Shown here piece after piece: positions 40,571 through 49,974 of a stretch of DNA of 64,000 nucleotides. The notes under the pieces were generated by a model, which was not told where the DNA came from, did no database searches, and saw nothing but the letters and a program-made list of their open reading frames with translations. This DNA comes from Nostoc edaphicum CCNP1411 (GTDB lineage Bacteria > Cyanobacteriota > Cyanobacteriia > Cyanobacteriales > Nostocaceae), in assembly GCF_014023275.1 (NCBI RefSeq), contig NZ_CP054698.1, forward strand, positions 558,001 to 622,000, given 5' to 3'. The position numbers and the translations under genes were made by a program. Position 1 is the stretch's first letter; each line of letters begins with the position of its first letter.

Positions 40571-40630
40571 AAAAACCTGACCTCATACAATTTTAGATTT
40601 TAGATTGGGCATTTAGTTATTCCCCATTCC

Positions 40631-42964
40631 CTATTCCCCACTCCCCACTCGCACTTCTGTTTTTGAATGATAAATTGACATCAAGCCAACCATCGTGACC
40701 AGTGATAAAGCCGACGGTACAAACGGTACCCAAGCACCCACAATTAACAGACCAAAGCAAACTACATACAAAACGCTAGAGGTAACACCGACTGTCAAGA
40801 CCAACCAGGGTAACGAAAGCTTGTGCCAAGCCAGGACTCCCCCCACCACAGACCAGCCCAAAATCCAGATTATTTCAATCCACAGTGACCAAGCCCGTAG
40901 TAACGGCCGCCCATCCTGGACTGCACTGAGAATCTGACTGATCATGTGAGCCTGTACCAAAACTCCTGGCATTTGCTCATCTAAAGGAACGCCATAGGGT
41001 GTAGGCCAAGTGTCTGGAGAATCTCCCTTTGCCACCACACCAATCAGAACAATCCGGTCTTTGATGGCGCTGGCGTTAACCGAATTAGATAAAAATTGCG
41101 TTAGCTTCACCTGTTGGGCTATCTGTTTTGGAGAACGGTAGTTAAGTAAGATTTGGCCGCCATTAGCGTCTATATTTTGATAGCCACCAGTTCGAGACTT
41201 TAGATTCGGAAAAATAGTTTTACCCAGCTGCAAATTCCCTTTAGGGGTGAACTTTGGTTGAATTCCGGAAGGGCGTAGATAGAGGGATGCTAGTTGTAAA
41301 CTGAAGGAATAGGGAGCAGAACACAACGATGTCGCCTCCTGATTCATGAACAGAAGATGCCGACGGATCACTCCATCGCGATCGTGAATAAAGTCACTGA
41401 ATCCCAAGTTTCCTGGAGGGATTTCTGGTGGCGGCTTAATGCCTTTGATATTTGCTGTGCTATCACTCCCCTTACATACGCCAACCAAGTTCGGAGTTTT
41501 TTGGAGGCGAGTAATTAAATCTGGGTCTTTAGCCTGAAAATCACGATATATATCCAAGCCGATCGCACGGGGTTGGTATTGATTCAGTTTTGCTAGGAGT
41601 TTATTGAGAGATTTTTCGGAAATGGAAGCTCCGATCAAATACTCGCCATTTTGTCTTTGAGTCGCCAAATCATCATCGTCAATTGTGATTATTAGCAGTC
41701 GCGGATCAAGTCCTTCCGCAGGGCGCGATCGCATCATCAGGTCAAAGGCTTGAATCTCTGGATTTTCCAGGAATCCCAGCAATCTCACCCCACAAACCAA
41801 GGCTGTAATCGCCAAGCTAGATAACAAACTTATCTGAAATCTGCGTCTGCTAGACAAAGCTAAATTTGGTATATCTTCAGTTTTGGTAGACCTTAATTCA
41901 TCCCAAGTGGGTGGTATCTGCGCTGGATTTTGGCAAATCACTGGTAGCCAAGTTGCACAGGGAAATCGATCCTCAAGTCCTTGCAAACGTTCCCGCGCTT
42001 GGCGTACCGCTTGATATAAAGACTCTCCACCGGAAAAGCCTTCGAGAAAATACTTTAAAAACTCCTTAGCAACTTGGTCTGGGACGGGTTCGCGCATGAC
42101 GATTATCTGAGGAATTTGCAAATCAGCCAATTCTCGCGCCAATCCCAATCCATCGCAGGAGTTAAATATAGCTAATTGCAAGCCGTTTTCAATAGCTTTT
42201 TTGAGAGCGTACTTTAACTCGCCAATGGTAAGACTATCAGTTTTATTCAGGTAAATTCGACCGCTTTCTCCATTCCTGTGACTAGAACTGTGCCCAGCAA
42301 AAAAAAGAATATCCCAGTTTTTTCCCCAGAGATGGTCAGTCAATTCTTTACGCTGTGGTTCTACCAGAAAGGTAACCTCTGCGTTAGGACACTGTTGCAG
42401 TAAAGCTTGATCGGCTTGGGTGTCAATCCCTTGACTATTGCCCACAATTGCCAAAATGTTGACTAATTGGTTTAAAGTGCGTGGCTTGTGAATGCGATCG
42501 TAGGATGGTGAAGAAATGGCAATTTCAGCCTTGGGATAGCGTTCTAACAAGTCCCACAGATGCCAGGGTAATAGCTGCAATTGGCTATTTTCTGTTTGCA
42601 AAATCACCCGCACTTCATCCGTGGACGACAATCTTTCTAACCACTTTTCCCTTAAAGGGCGAAACTCTTCTGCTCGCAGCCAAATATTAAAGCGTGCCCG
42701 TAAAATATGGGAAGTGTTTTCGCAGTCTTGAATCATCGATACATTCGTCACCTGCATTTGGTCAGCATGGAGGCGATAACGATTGCCAATCTGCCGATAA
42801 CTAGACTGCCAATGACTATAGTAGAGCGGCATTTCCGGGAATGAAGGTAGCCTCCCCGTGATTTCTGTTGCAGCCCGCTCGTGTTCTTCACCAATTTGAA
42901 GGGTGACAGCAAACCCCTGCTCAAAACTACCCTCTCCGAATTTCATCACCACTAACTTACCCAT
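40631..42964 (-). CDS. CHAT-CHASE2 membrane protein
   Basis: About 777 residues from the ATG at 42964. The longest frame begins with TTG at 43057, but the conserved start MGKLVVMKFGEGSFEQGF favours 42964. An N-terminal caspase-like CHAT domain has the dyad FFAGHSS (His225) and NSCDGLG (Cys270). A membrane segment (about 376-392) precedes an extracytoplasmic CHASE2 sensor domain (about 400-685, RLLIITIDDDDLA), and three more helices close the protein (about 690-770). CHASE2 senses small ligands; CHAT may cut proteins in the cytoplasm. This architecture suggests signal-controlled proteolysis. Both catalytic residues are present. Confidence 0.88.
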   Translation of the reverse strand: MGKLVVMKFGEGSFEQGFAVTLQIGEEHERAATEITGRLPSFPEMPLYYSHWQSSYRQIGNRYRLHADQMQVTNVSMIQDCENTSHILRARFNIWLRAEEFRPLREKWLERLSSTDEVRVILQTENSQLQLLPWHLWDLLERYPKAEIAISSPSYDRIHKPRTLNQLVNILAIVGNSQGIDTQADQALLQQCPNAEVTFLVEPQRKELTDHLWGKNWDILFFAGHSSSHRNGESGRIYLNKTDSLTIGELKYALKKAIENGLQLAIFNSCDGLGLARELADLQIPQIIVMREPVPDQVAKEFLKYFLEGFSGGESLYQAVRQARERLQGLEDRFPCATWLPVICQNPAQIPPTWDELRSTKTEDIPNLALSSRRRFQISLLSSLAITALVCGVRLLGFLENPEIQAFDLMMRSRPAEGLDPRLLIITIDDDDLATQRQNGEYLIGASISEKSLNKLLAKLNQYQPRAIGLDIYRDFQAKDPDLITRLQKTPNLVGVCKGSDSTANIKGIKPPPEIPPGNLGFSDFIHDRDGVIRRHLLFMNQEATSLCSAPYSFSLQLASLYLRPSGIQPKFTPKGNLQLGKTIFPNLKSRTGGYQNIDANGGQILLNYRSPKQIAQQVKLTQFLSNSVNASAIKDRIVLIGVVAKGDSPDTWPTPYGVPLDEQMPGVLVQAHMISQILSAVQDGRPLLRAWSLWIEIIWILGWSVVGGVLAWHKLSLPWLVLTVGVTSSVLYVVCFGLLIVGAWVPFVPSALSLVTMVGLMSIYHSKTEVRVGSGE

Positions 42965-43146
42965 GACCGTCACTATCTCCCTGTGCAAAACCATCCCCTG
43001 TTCTAATGTCTCATAACAAGCTCCACAAGCATTTACAGACTTTTTTAAAATCCCCAAACGCAGGCTTGAATTTTTAATCTTTAATTTTTAATTAACCAAT
43101 TACCACTTAATAAAATACCGACAAAGAGGGAAGATAGCTACATATT

Positions 43147-44115
43147 TCAAATTCGGAAATGTTCGGTAATGCTGGTATTATCCAAGGCTACTTTAACGCT
43201 AAATTGCTCTGTGGGTTCACCACGAAACTGTAACTGAATATAATTGTCTGATCTTCTAGATTGAGCATCTAGAAATACTGCTCCCGAACTATCTAGTACA
43301 GTGAGATGAACTCCAGCTGGCAAGTAGATTTGATTCCCAGTGGCGTGTAATTGCAGATGAATACTGGTTTGTTGATCCTTTTCGGGGCTGATTTCTACAA
43401 TCAACATGACTGGTTGGTTGAGAATTTGGATACCCAAATCAATCAGTTTTGCCCGTTTAGTAATAGATTCTGGTCGGTTTAGGGCATTTAGTTCCAAAGT
43501 TTCAGTACTGCGAAAGGCATAATTTGGTCTGAGTTCCGGCACATTCCACAGGGATTCAATCGTCTGCCAGCCAGTATCAAATATTCCAGCAAACCACTGA
43601 CTCAAATTCACCAACGAGGTGAGTGGGGATTGGCGCAGTTGCCACAGGTGGTCAATAAACGCTTCCAATGGTTGCAGTTGACTTAAAGGCAGTGTTTCAG
43701 TTGCCACACTAGGGATAAAACCAAGCAGCTTCGCTTCTTCAAGCGATTCATCAAATTGAACTACTAAATAACCCATCCTTTCTTCCCAAGTTTCTGGAGG
43801 AATGGAACATATCCGTTGATGCAGATGGACAGGGCGACATTCTAGACGACCAATTGAGGGAATCTCTAAATCAGCGACATTTCCACAAAGGCGCATGATG
43901 GGGTTCCAGCTGTCACTAGCTTGAAGATTAGTAGGAATATCCATCATCTGCAAGTAGTCATTCACCACCCATACAGCCAGAGTATTCAGCCGGACTTGCT
44001 CTGCTTTTTCAGAATTTGGCTGCTGGTTAGCAAATTGCTGGGCAGTAATGCGAGCCATTTGGGTAATGGGTAATGTTAAAGCGAAATCGTCTAGCCGATA
44101 GGTGGAGTTATTCAT
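43147..44115 (-). CDS. DUF1822 family protein
   Basis: A 322-residue protein with the DUF1822 pattern: a short start RLDDFALTLPIT, then QVRLNTLAVWVVNDYLQMMDIPTNL near 41-65, LECRPVH near 94-100 and ERMGYLVVQFDESLEEAKLLGFIP. No membrane segment or signal is seen. DUF1822 is a cyanobacterial family, repeatedly beside CHAT and sigma-factor genes; its function is unknown. It lies between TPR-CHAT and CHAT-CHASE2, making it a candidate substrate or regulator in this cluster. Confidence 0.85.
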   Translation of the reverse strand: MNNSTYRLDDFALTLPITQMARITAQQFANQQPNSEKAEQVRLNTLAVWVVNDYLQMMDIPTNLQASDSWNPIMRLCGNVADLEIPSIGRLECRPVHLHQRICSIPPETWEERMGYLVVQFDESLEEAKLLGFIPSVATETLPLSQLQPLEAFIDHLWQLRQSPLTSLVNLSQWFAGIFDTGWQTIESLWNVPELRPNYAFRSTETLELNALNRPESITKRAKLIDLGIQILNQPVMLIVEISPEKDQQTSIHLQLHATGNQIYLPAGVHLTVLDSSGAVFLDAQSRRSDNYIQLQFRGEPTEQFSVKVALDNTSITEHFRI

Positions 44116-44207
44116 AAGTCAATCCCTAGTGATCAATGCTGCTATGTAGATATCACCCGCATTCACTAAATTTATGCCATAAAACAGAGAATGATTATTA
44201 GAAAATT

Positions 44208-44348
44208 GGGCATGGGGCATGGGGCATGGGGCATGGGGCATGGGGCATGGGGCATGGGGCATGGGGAATAGGGAATGAGTCTTTAATACTCTTGAATTCC
44301 ACTCCCCTGCCTCCTCCAATGCCCAATGCCCAATGCCCAATGCCCCAT
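44208..44348. repeat. Heptamer array with inverted counterpart
   Basis: Eight exact units of GGGCATG (44208-44263) are followed about 55 bases later by CCAATGC units in the opposite sense (44316-44346). The transcript could fold back. It lies between TPR-CHAT and DUF1822 and may attenuate or process the operon transcript. Confidence 0.85.
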
Positions 44349-44355
44349 TCGCAAA

Positions 44356-47142
44356 TCACAACCAATTGCCAATTAATACATAGGCAGACCAAAAGCTTGG
44401 CGCTCTGTAGTTGGGATGTTTTAGCAGTTGTAGCTGGGCACGGTGGACTGCTTCGGCTTTAGTGATTTTGCCACTCTTAAGTTCTCGATAGAAGGCACTC
44501 ACAAACATTGCTGTTGATTGATCATCAATTTGCCACAGGGAAGCTATGGTACTACGTGCCCCTGCTCGTACAGCTGCTCCTGCTAGACCGAGTGCTGCAC
44601 GGCTGTCTCCTGATGCTGTCTGACAAGCACTCAAAACTAATAGTTCTACGATGCTTTTACCCTGACTGCGGAAGAGAGTATCAAAATCCTTGACATTGAT
44701 CTGACCATCAAAATCTAAAATAAAAGTGTCTTCAAGACGGGAACTAAACTGACCGTGGGTTGCTAAATGCACTATGTTGAATGAAGCTGCACCAATTTCG
44801 CTCTCTAAATTCTTTTTCTTAAAATCTCCATCCACTAGGCTAGTTGTCGAAACTCCAGCTTTGGTAATGCCGTCAAATTCAGATTTAATCGCAAGCAATG
44901 GTGCAAATTTGGGAAATCCTGGCGGTGGCTGAGTCAGTCCTGCGGTTAGCGCTCTGAGCTGCTGTTGCACCAGCGGTTTCGGGTCGAGGAGTTGTAAACC
45001 CACGCTCAGAGCGATCGCATATTTCTCTACCAAGTATTGTTTACCATCGTAGAGGGCTGCCATTGGTAAGTTGCGTAATGGCCCATCCAAAACGAATACT
45101 AAAGTATCGACGCCACTTTTTTGTAATTCTGACTCAATTGGTTTGAGTAGCCAGTTGTAAACTTCTTGCGATTGCTTTTGGACTGTCTTGGTAGCCGTGG
45201 GATTGACAAGATTTTTTCGCAGTTCTACTAAGAGTTTTTCTACTTCTGCTTGGGAAATCTTGGTAGTGTAGCTTTGCAGGCGTTGTTTGGGAATTTTGAC
45301 AATTACCTGGAGTTCGTCAGGAAGAATAATCGGATAAAGGATGGCAGCCGTGGAATTATCTTGGTCTACCACTTGATCTAGGGCTACTCTCTGGCCTTGC
45401 AGACAAGCTTCCCGGAAAAAGTCGTCCAATTCTGCTAGTTGGAGTGCTTCAATCCGCTCGCGTGCTTTCTCCAATATTTTTTCATCTGATAATTTTCCTT
45501 CTTGAGATTTCAGTAGTAACTCTACTGACTGGCGGTATACGGGTTCTACGCTATCTCGGAAGTTGAATTGCACATCCTGGTTTACTACATCTTTATTCAC
45601 TACTAAATCTCTGCGGAGAGACTGGAGAGTATCTACAGCAGAATCATAAGCCGCGATCGCACCATTAATATCTTTTTGTGCCCAGAGCAATCTACCTAAC
45701 TGCCACTCCAAGCTATAGGTAATTTCTAGTGCATTGCTGCTCTGTGCTAAAGCTAATCCTTGCCGAGTCAGCTTTTGCGCCTCTGACCACTGTCTGGTTT
45801 CTTCATACAAGCCGCCTAAACTCTTCAGGGCATAGGCTTCTGCCCGCTTGTCTCCTAAACTGTGGGATTGCTGGATGGCTTTGGCGAGTAATACTGCTGA
45901 GTCTTTTGTGCTGAAACCTGAGTAATAACTATGACTTGATGCTTGTAATACACCACTATTGACTTTTGCTAGACTCTGTGAGTAATTAACCTGAGCGTAA
46001 ATACTAGCGCGGCTGAGGGGGAGTTGGTCGAGTTTGGACTCAATCGACGGTAAGAGAGTTTGAACTTTTGCCCATTGTTGATCTTCAATGAGTAGTCCCA
46101 GGTGATTCAGTTGCGCTTGGACTTTTGTCAGGGGTGAGGCAGATGCTTCAACTGTTTGTTCATAATAGGCGATCGCCTGTTGATTTTTCTGTTGTTGACG
46201 GGCATGATTCCCCAAGCTGAATAGACTTGCCCCAATATCAGCATTCGATTGCAGATTTCGAGCAATTGTCAGACTTTCTTCTAGCGTCTGACGTGATTTT
46301 TCAAAATCGCCCAATACCAAAAGGGCATCACCGAGCGATCGCAAACCTACTGTCTTTTCTATAGAATCTGGTTGAGATTTTAAGGTTTTACTTACCTGAT
46401 CGAGTGTTTTGACAGCCCGTGGGTAAAATCCTTGGGTGCGCCATGCTTGTGCTTGATTGATTTGCGATCGCACTACGCCACTTTTATTATCTGCTTGTTT
46501 GTAAATTTGTTCCGTCTGCTGCCAAGTCGATAAAGCCGCCTCAGCCTGTCCCATTAACAGTTGTAGACGACCTTGAATATCTAGTGATTGGGCAAGTATT
46601 TGCAGATTTTGGTTTTTATCCTGTCCTTTGAGCAAATTTAAGCTCTCTGTAATTGCCTGCTGCGCTTGACTCCATGCACCGAGCTGCTGGTAAGCCAGAG
46701 AAAGATTACTCAGTGTCGCTGCCAGTGCGAGGTTCTCCCCTCGCTGCTGATATACCTGGACAGCCTGTTGCAACACTTCTACAGCTTTGGCAAAGTTGCC
46801 AGCACTGTATAAAACTTTGCCCTGTTGTAGTAGTGAGGCGGGGTCAGCGGATACAGCCAGCGATGTCAGACTGTTTATTGGCGGTTGGGATGAGGAATTG
46901 ATTGAACCAGGAACTTTTGCCAGCACAGGTGAACCGACAATGCATAGTAAAGCGATCAGGAAGTACAAAGGTAAATGTAAAAAGTGAGCCTCACCTGTGA
47001 GGGTCTTTTTGGTTTCTAAAATGAGTGACTGGCAAACCCCGAAGATGTAACGGAGGGAAAATATGCGACGCCCTGGCTCCTTTTGCCTTTTAACTTTTAC
47101 AGAATTCGCGCCAAAAATCCTAGTTTTTTTAGGCATAAGCAT
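44356..47142 (-). CDS. TPR-CHAT caspase-like protease
   Basis: A 928-residue protein. A signal or membrane segment lies at about 55-75 (FLHLPLYFLIALLCIVGSPVLA) after a basic start. TPR-type repeats cover about 95-540 (GNFAKAVEVLQQAVQVYQQ and following), then a C-terminal CHAT domain (about 600-928) with HLATHGQ (His796) and LSACQTASGD (Cys840), the caspase-type dyad. CHAT proteases are cysteine peptidases related to separase and caspase; the TPR part usually senses or binds partners. The leader places it at or across the membrane. It follows the sigma-factor gene on the same strand. Confidence 0.9.
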   Translation of the reverse strand: MLMPKKTRIFGANSVKVKRQKEPGRRIFSLRYIFGVCQSLILETKKTLTGEAHFLHLPLYFLIALLCIVGSPVLAKVPGSINSSSQPPINSLTSLAVSADPASLLQQGKVLYSAGNFAKAVEVLQQAVQVYQQRGENLALAATLSNLSLAYQQLGAWSQAQQAITESLNLLKGQDKNQNLQILAQSLDIQGRLQLLMGQAEAALSTWQQTEQIYKQADNKSGVVRSQINQAQAWRTQGFYPRAVKTLDQVSKTLKSQPDSIEKTVGLRSLGDALLVLGDFEKSRQTLEESLTIARNLQSNADIGASLFSLGNHARQQQKNQQAIAYYEQTVEASASPLTKVQAQLNHLGLLIEDQQWAKVQTLLPSIESKLDQLPLSRASIYAQVNYSQSLAKVNSGVLQASSHSYYSGFSTKDSAVLLAKAIQQSHSLGDKRAEAYALKSLGGLYEETRQWSEAQKLTRQGLALAQSSNALEITYSLEWQLGRLLWAQKDINGAIAAYDSAVDTLQSLRRDLVVNKDVVNQDVQFNFRDSVEPVYRQSVELLLKSQEGKLSDEKILEKARERIEALQLAELDDFFREACLQGQRVALDQVVDQDNSTAAILYPIILPDELQVIVKIPKQRLQSYTTKISQAEVEKLLVELRKNLVNPTATKTVQKQSQEVYNWLLKPIESELQKSGVDTLVFVLDGPLRNLPMAALYDGKQYLVEKYAIALSVGLQLLDPKPLVQQQLRALTAGLTQPPPGFPKFAPLLAIKSEFDGITKAGVSTTSLVDGDFKKKNLESEIGAASFNIVHLATHGQFSSRLEDTFILDFDGQINVKDFDTLFRSQGKSIVELLVLSACQTASGDSRAALGLAGAAVRAGARSTIASLWQIDDQSTAMFVSAFYRELKSGKITKAEAVHRAQLQLLKHPNYRAPSFWSAYVLIGNWL

Positions 47143-47400
47143 GACAAGAGGTAGGTGATAACCAGGAAGGCACAGTATGAACTGTAGGTGCTTGAGCTAC
47201 CAGAGTAATGTTACCATTCCCATCCCTCACCTATCTCTGAGCTTCTACAATCTTATTTATCAGGAGAGGCAGGAGGAAATACTGACTCCAGCGCTGAAGC
47301 CCGTGACCGTAACGAACTTGGGTCTAAACCCGCATTTCTCACTCTGCGGGGTCTGAATCCCTGCCTAATTGTTCCTCCTGCCCTCTGCCTCCTGCCTCCT

Positions 47401-48051
47401 TCACAATAATCCCTCCAATTCTGCGAATTTACGCAAACGCGGTAGACATTGGCGCTGATAAAAACTGCTTAATGTCGGAATTGACATTCCAAATTCCTCA
47501 GATAATTCTCTCCAGCTAACTTCCGGGGGTAAGCGCTTGAGAATTAACACCTGACAATTCACATCTGGACGCCCTTTAATGTAAGTACCACGCAATTCTC
47601 CATCAGAATCCGTCTTTGCCCATATCTCCAAGTCTTCTAGAATTGGAGGTGCTTGGGGGTTAGCTGGAAGATTATCTACAGGGTCAATGATTTCACTTGT
47701 TCCACCCGATATAGACTGACGAATTCTCAGAGGGACAGTAGTGGCTTGTTCCCGGTTCTGGTTCAGGTAAAAGTCTTGTAGTCTCCTTTTTAGGTAAGCA
47801 TTCAGCCAGGTGATGACAGTACCATAAGTGGGGTCATATATCTGACCTGTCAAACCTTCACAAACATTGCGACAAAAATACAACCAAGTTTGTTGTAGTG
47901 CGTCTTGATAGTAGGGAGTACTTTCCCTCCAGAGTCTATTTGCTGTCAAGCGAATAATTTGCGTGAGCAGCTTCTGACGCTGAGGGCTTCCAGGTTGGTG
48001 TCCACAGGCTTCTGTAACTAAGCAGCGGAGCTGTTCATCGAATTGAACCAT
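47401..48051 (-). CDS. Sigma-70 family RNA polymerase sigma factor
   Basis: A 216-residue alternative sigma factor. Region 2-like helices lie at about 45-95 (YYQDALQQTWLYFCRNV, TVITWLNAYLKRRLQDF). A linker is followed by the region 4 helix-turn-helix at about 165-210 (LKRLPPEVSWRELSEEFGMSIPTLSSFYQRQCLPRLRKF). It is far shorter than housekeeping sigma and is in the ECF size class. It is the first gene of the CHAT cluster, 258 bases before TPR-CHAT. Its targets are unknown; it could control the cluster and be released by proteolysis. Confidence 0.8.
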   Translation of the reverse strand: MVQFDEQLRCLVTEACGHQPGSPQRQKLLTQIIRLTANRLWRESTPYYQDALQQTWLYFCRNVCEGLTGQIYDPTYGTVITWLNAYLKRRLQDFYLNQNREQATTVPLRIRQSISGGTSEIIDPVDNLPANPQAPPILEDLEIWAKTDSDGELRGTYIKGRPDVNCQVLILKRLPPEVSWRELSEEFGMSIPTLSSFYQRQCLPRLRKFAELEGLL

Positions 48052-48191
48052 GACAATCTTGGCGAAGAAAGCAAGAATATCTTAGTATTGCGTATAACAA
48101 CGCCCTAAAAAATTACCTTTCGTCAAGATGTTGGGGATTGGGCATGGGGCATTGGGCATTGGGCATTGGGCATTGGGAGATTTGAGTCTTT

Positions 48192-48479
48192 GAGGTGGAT
48201 GAATCCAGTTCAAAGGTGGATGGACGAGTATCTGAGGTGGATGAATCCAGTTCAAAGGTGGATGGACGAGTATCTGAGGTGGATGAATCCAGTTCAAAGG
48301 TGGATGGACGAGTATCTGAGGTGGATGAATCCAGTTCAAAGGTGGATGAACGAGTATCTGAGGTGGATGAATCCAGTTCAAAGGTAGATGAACGAGTATC
48401 TGAGGTGGATGAATCCAGTTCAAAGGTGGATGAACGAGTATCTGAGGTGGATGAATCCAGTTTAAAGGTGGATGACTGA
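48192..48479. repeat. 42-bp minisatellite, seven units
   Basis: Seven tandem units, each of 42 bp (two related 21-mers: GAGGTGGATGAATCCAGTTC then AAGGTGGATGxACGAGTATC). The last unit is incomplete. Several frames on both strands are open through it, because the unit is a multiple of three, but none has a convincing start, partner or domain. It lies upstream of the sigma-factor gene and before DUF2330. The 21-mer shares bases with the array at 11910-12119. Confidence 0.92.
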
Positions 48480-48530
48480 GGCTCTAATTCTCTTTGTCTC
48501 CCAATCCTCAATCCCTAATCCCCAATCCCC

Positions 48531-49907
48531 TCAATACAATCCCAGCCAGGACAAGAAATTTTCCCACCAAGAATATCTCAGATTACCTACACTCAACTTC
48601 ATTTTGTTGCGAATATCTTGGATTTTCCAGTTGGTTAGTTTAGCTAAAGTTTGCGCCTCTTGTTCAAAACGCTTGGGTAAAGACTGCTTATATTCTCTAC
48701 CCGCCTGACATTTGAGTTCCCCTTGGAACGGATGTTGCAAAACATAGCGTCCTTGAAAAGATTCACTGTTGGCAGTTTGTTGAAATATCAAGTCTTCAGG
48801 GAATTTGTCGCGGGTGTAGCGGACATGCAAGCGAGAAATGAAGACGTTGCTTCTAGGAAAGGGACGACGAAAGTTAGGGGATACTGGTACATTACTTGCA
48901 GAATTATCATCTAGCCAAAATACACCTGCTTGCTTGAGTTCCTCTGGGGTCAGGGGTTCAGCAGAACAGGGATCGCAACTACCCATATCCCAAGCGTATT
49001 CTAAAAAACCAACCTTCCTGTCTTCTTTGGTGTAGATAGTTTGAAACATGGATTTGTAAAATTCACCAAATTCATCTTTGACAAATATGGGAATGTTTGC
49101 GTCAGAGGGAATTTTCACCGTCCGGTAGTTAGTGATTTCTGCCTGTCCTTGGGGCGAGAGAATGTAGACAATTAAATCTTGCTCTGTCGTAGCATTGATC
49201 ATGCCCAAACGAATTGGCAGCATGAATTTAGGTGACTGGTAAGAAATTTGTAGCGGACGGAGGAACTGATAGCCAGATTGCTCGAATTTATCTAAGTTGA
49301 CTTTGGCAACAAAGAATTTCATTGAGGAGCGAATGTAGGGCTGAAGTAATTGTTTCGCACCTCTGGGGATTTTGTAGCCATTGCGTTTGAGCCAAGTTTC
49401 CAGTCCGCCAGATTCTTTCGCGCTGAGAATCACAATGTCGTACTCGCCCACATTGAAACGTGCTTCGACTGTCACACCTAAACTATCATCACTGCTTCTT
49501 TTACGCGCTGACTGATTGCTTGCTGCTGGCGCTGGCGCTGCTGATAACTCCCTTTCGTAAACTGGGGCACAAGGATCTGAATCAAAATATTCAACTAATC
49601 GCGGCGCACTAAAAGCATCTAGGCGCTCGATAATCTTGGGTTCTGTGACGCGAACTTGTTCTTTTTGCAGCACCGTTGGTACTGGTACTACCATTGCAAA
49701 ATCTTTGACTTCGCCTTGAAAGTCGTTTGCCATTGTTAGGATAGTGCGATCGCCATCTCGCGCGATCACAACCTGAGAAGCTTTGTTATACAGTTTTGTA
49801 TCAGCTTTGGCTACATAAAATCCACAAAATGCCCAAGCTGCGGGTGCAAAGCACAAAACAGCTACAATTGCCAACAATAATGGTGTTAAAAGTCGAAAAA
49901 ATTTCAT
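48531..49907 (-). CDS. DUF2330 family membrane-anchored protein
   Basis: A 458-residue protein with a signal peptide (about 1-26, ending AWAFCGFYVAKAD, so the mature protein begins with a Cys near the cleavage site). The DUF2330 domain follows, with DFAMVVPVPTVL near 69-80, a Ser/Pro/Ala-rich insert and LEYAWDMGSCDPCSAEPLTPEEL. The C-terminus WENFLSWLGLY is weakly hydrophobic. The protein should be periplasmic or outer-leaflet. DUF2330 has no known activity. It is co-directional with, and 67 bases after, an NqrB/RnfD-like gene; the pair is probably an operon. Confidence 0.85.
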   Translation of the reverse strand: MKFFRLLTPLLLAIVAVLCFAPAAWAFCGFYVAKADTKLYNKASQVVIARDGDRTILTMANDFQGEVKDFAMVVPVPTVLQKEQVRVTEPKIIERLDAFSAPRLVEYFDSDPCAPVYERELSAAPAPAASNQSARKRSSDDSLGVTVEARFNVGEYDIVILSAKESGGLETWLKRNGYKIPRGAKQLLQPYIRSSMKFFVAKVNLDKFEQSGYQFLRPLQISYQSPKFMLPIRLGMINATTEQDLIVYILSPQGQAEITNYRTVKIPSDANIPIFVKDEFGEFYKSMFQTIYTKEDRKVGFLEYAWDMGSCDPCSAEPLTPEELKQAGVFWLDDNSASNVPVSPNFRRPFPRSNVFISRLHVRYTRDKFPEDLIFQQTANSESFQGRYVLQHPFQGELKCQAGREYKQSLPKRFEQEAQTLAKLTNWKIQDIRNKMKLSVGNLRYSWWENFLSWLGLY

Positions 49908-49974
49908 TATTTTATACCTCTATCTTTTTTAGTGCTAGAGACTAGAGACGCGATGAATCGCGTCTGTACAAGAG

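Noticed and set aside
48113..48511. Long overlapping frames on both strands through the 42-bp repeats
   Set aside because: The repeat unit is a multiple of three, so frames stay open by construction. None has a ribosome binding site, a partner or a non-repeat domain. Reported as a minisatellite.
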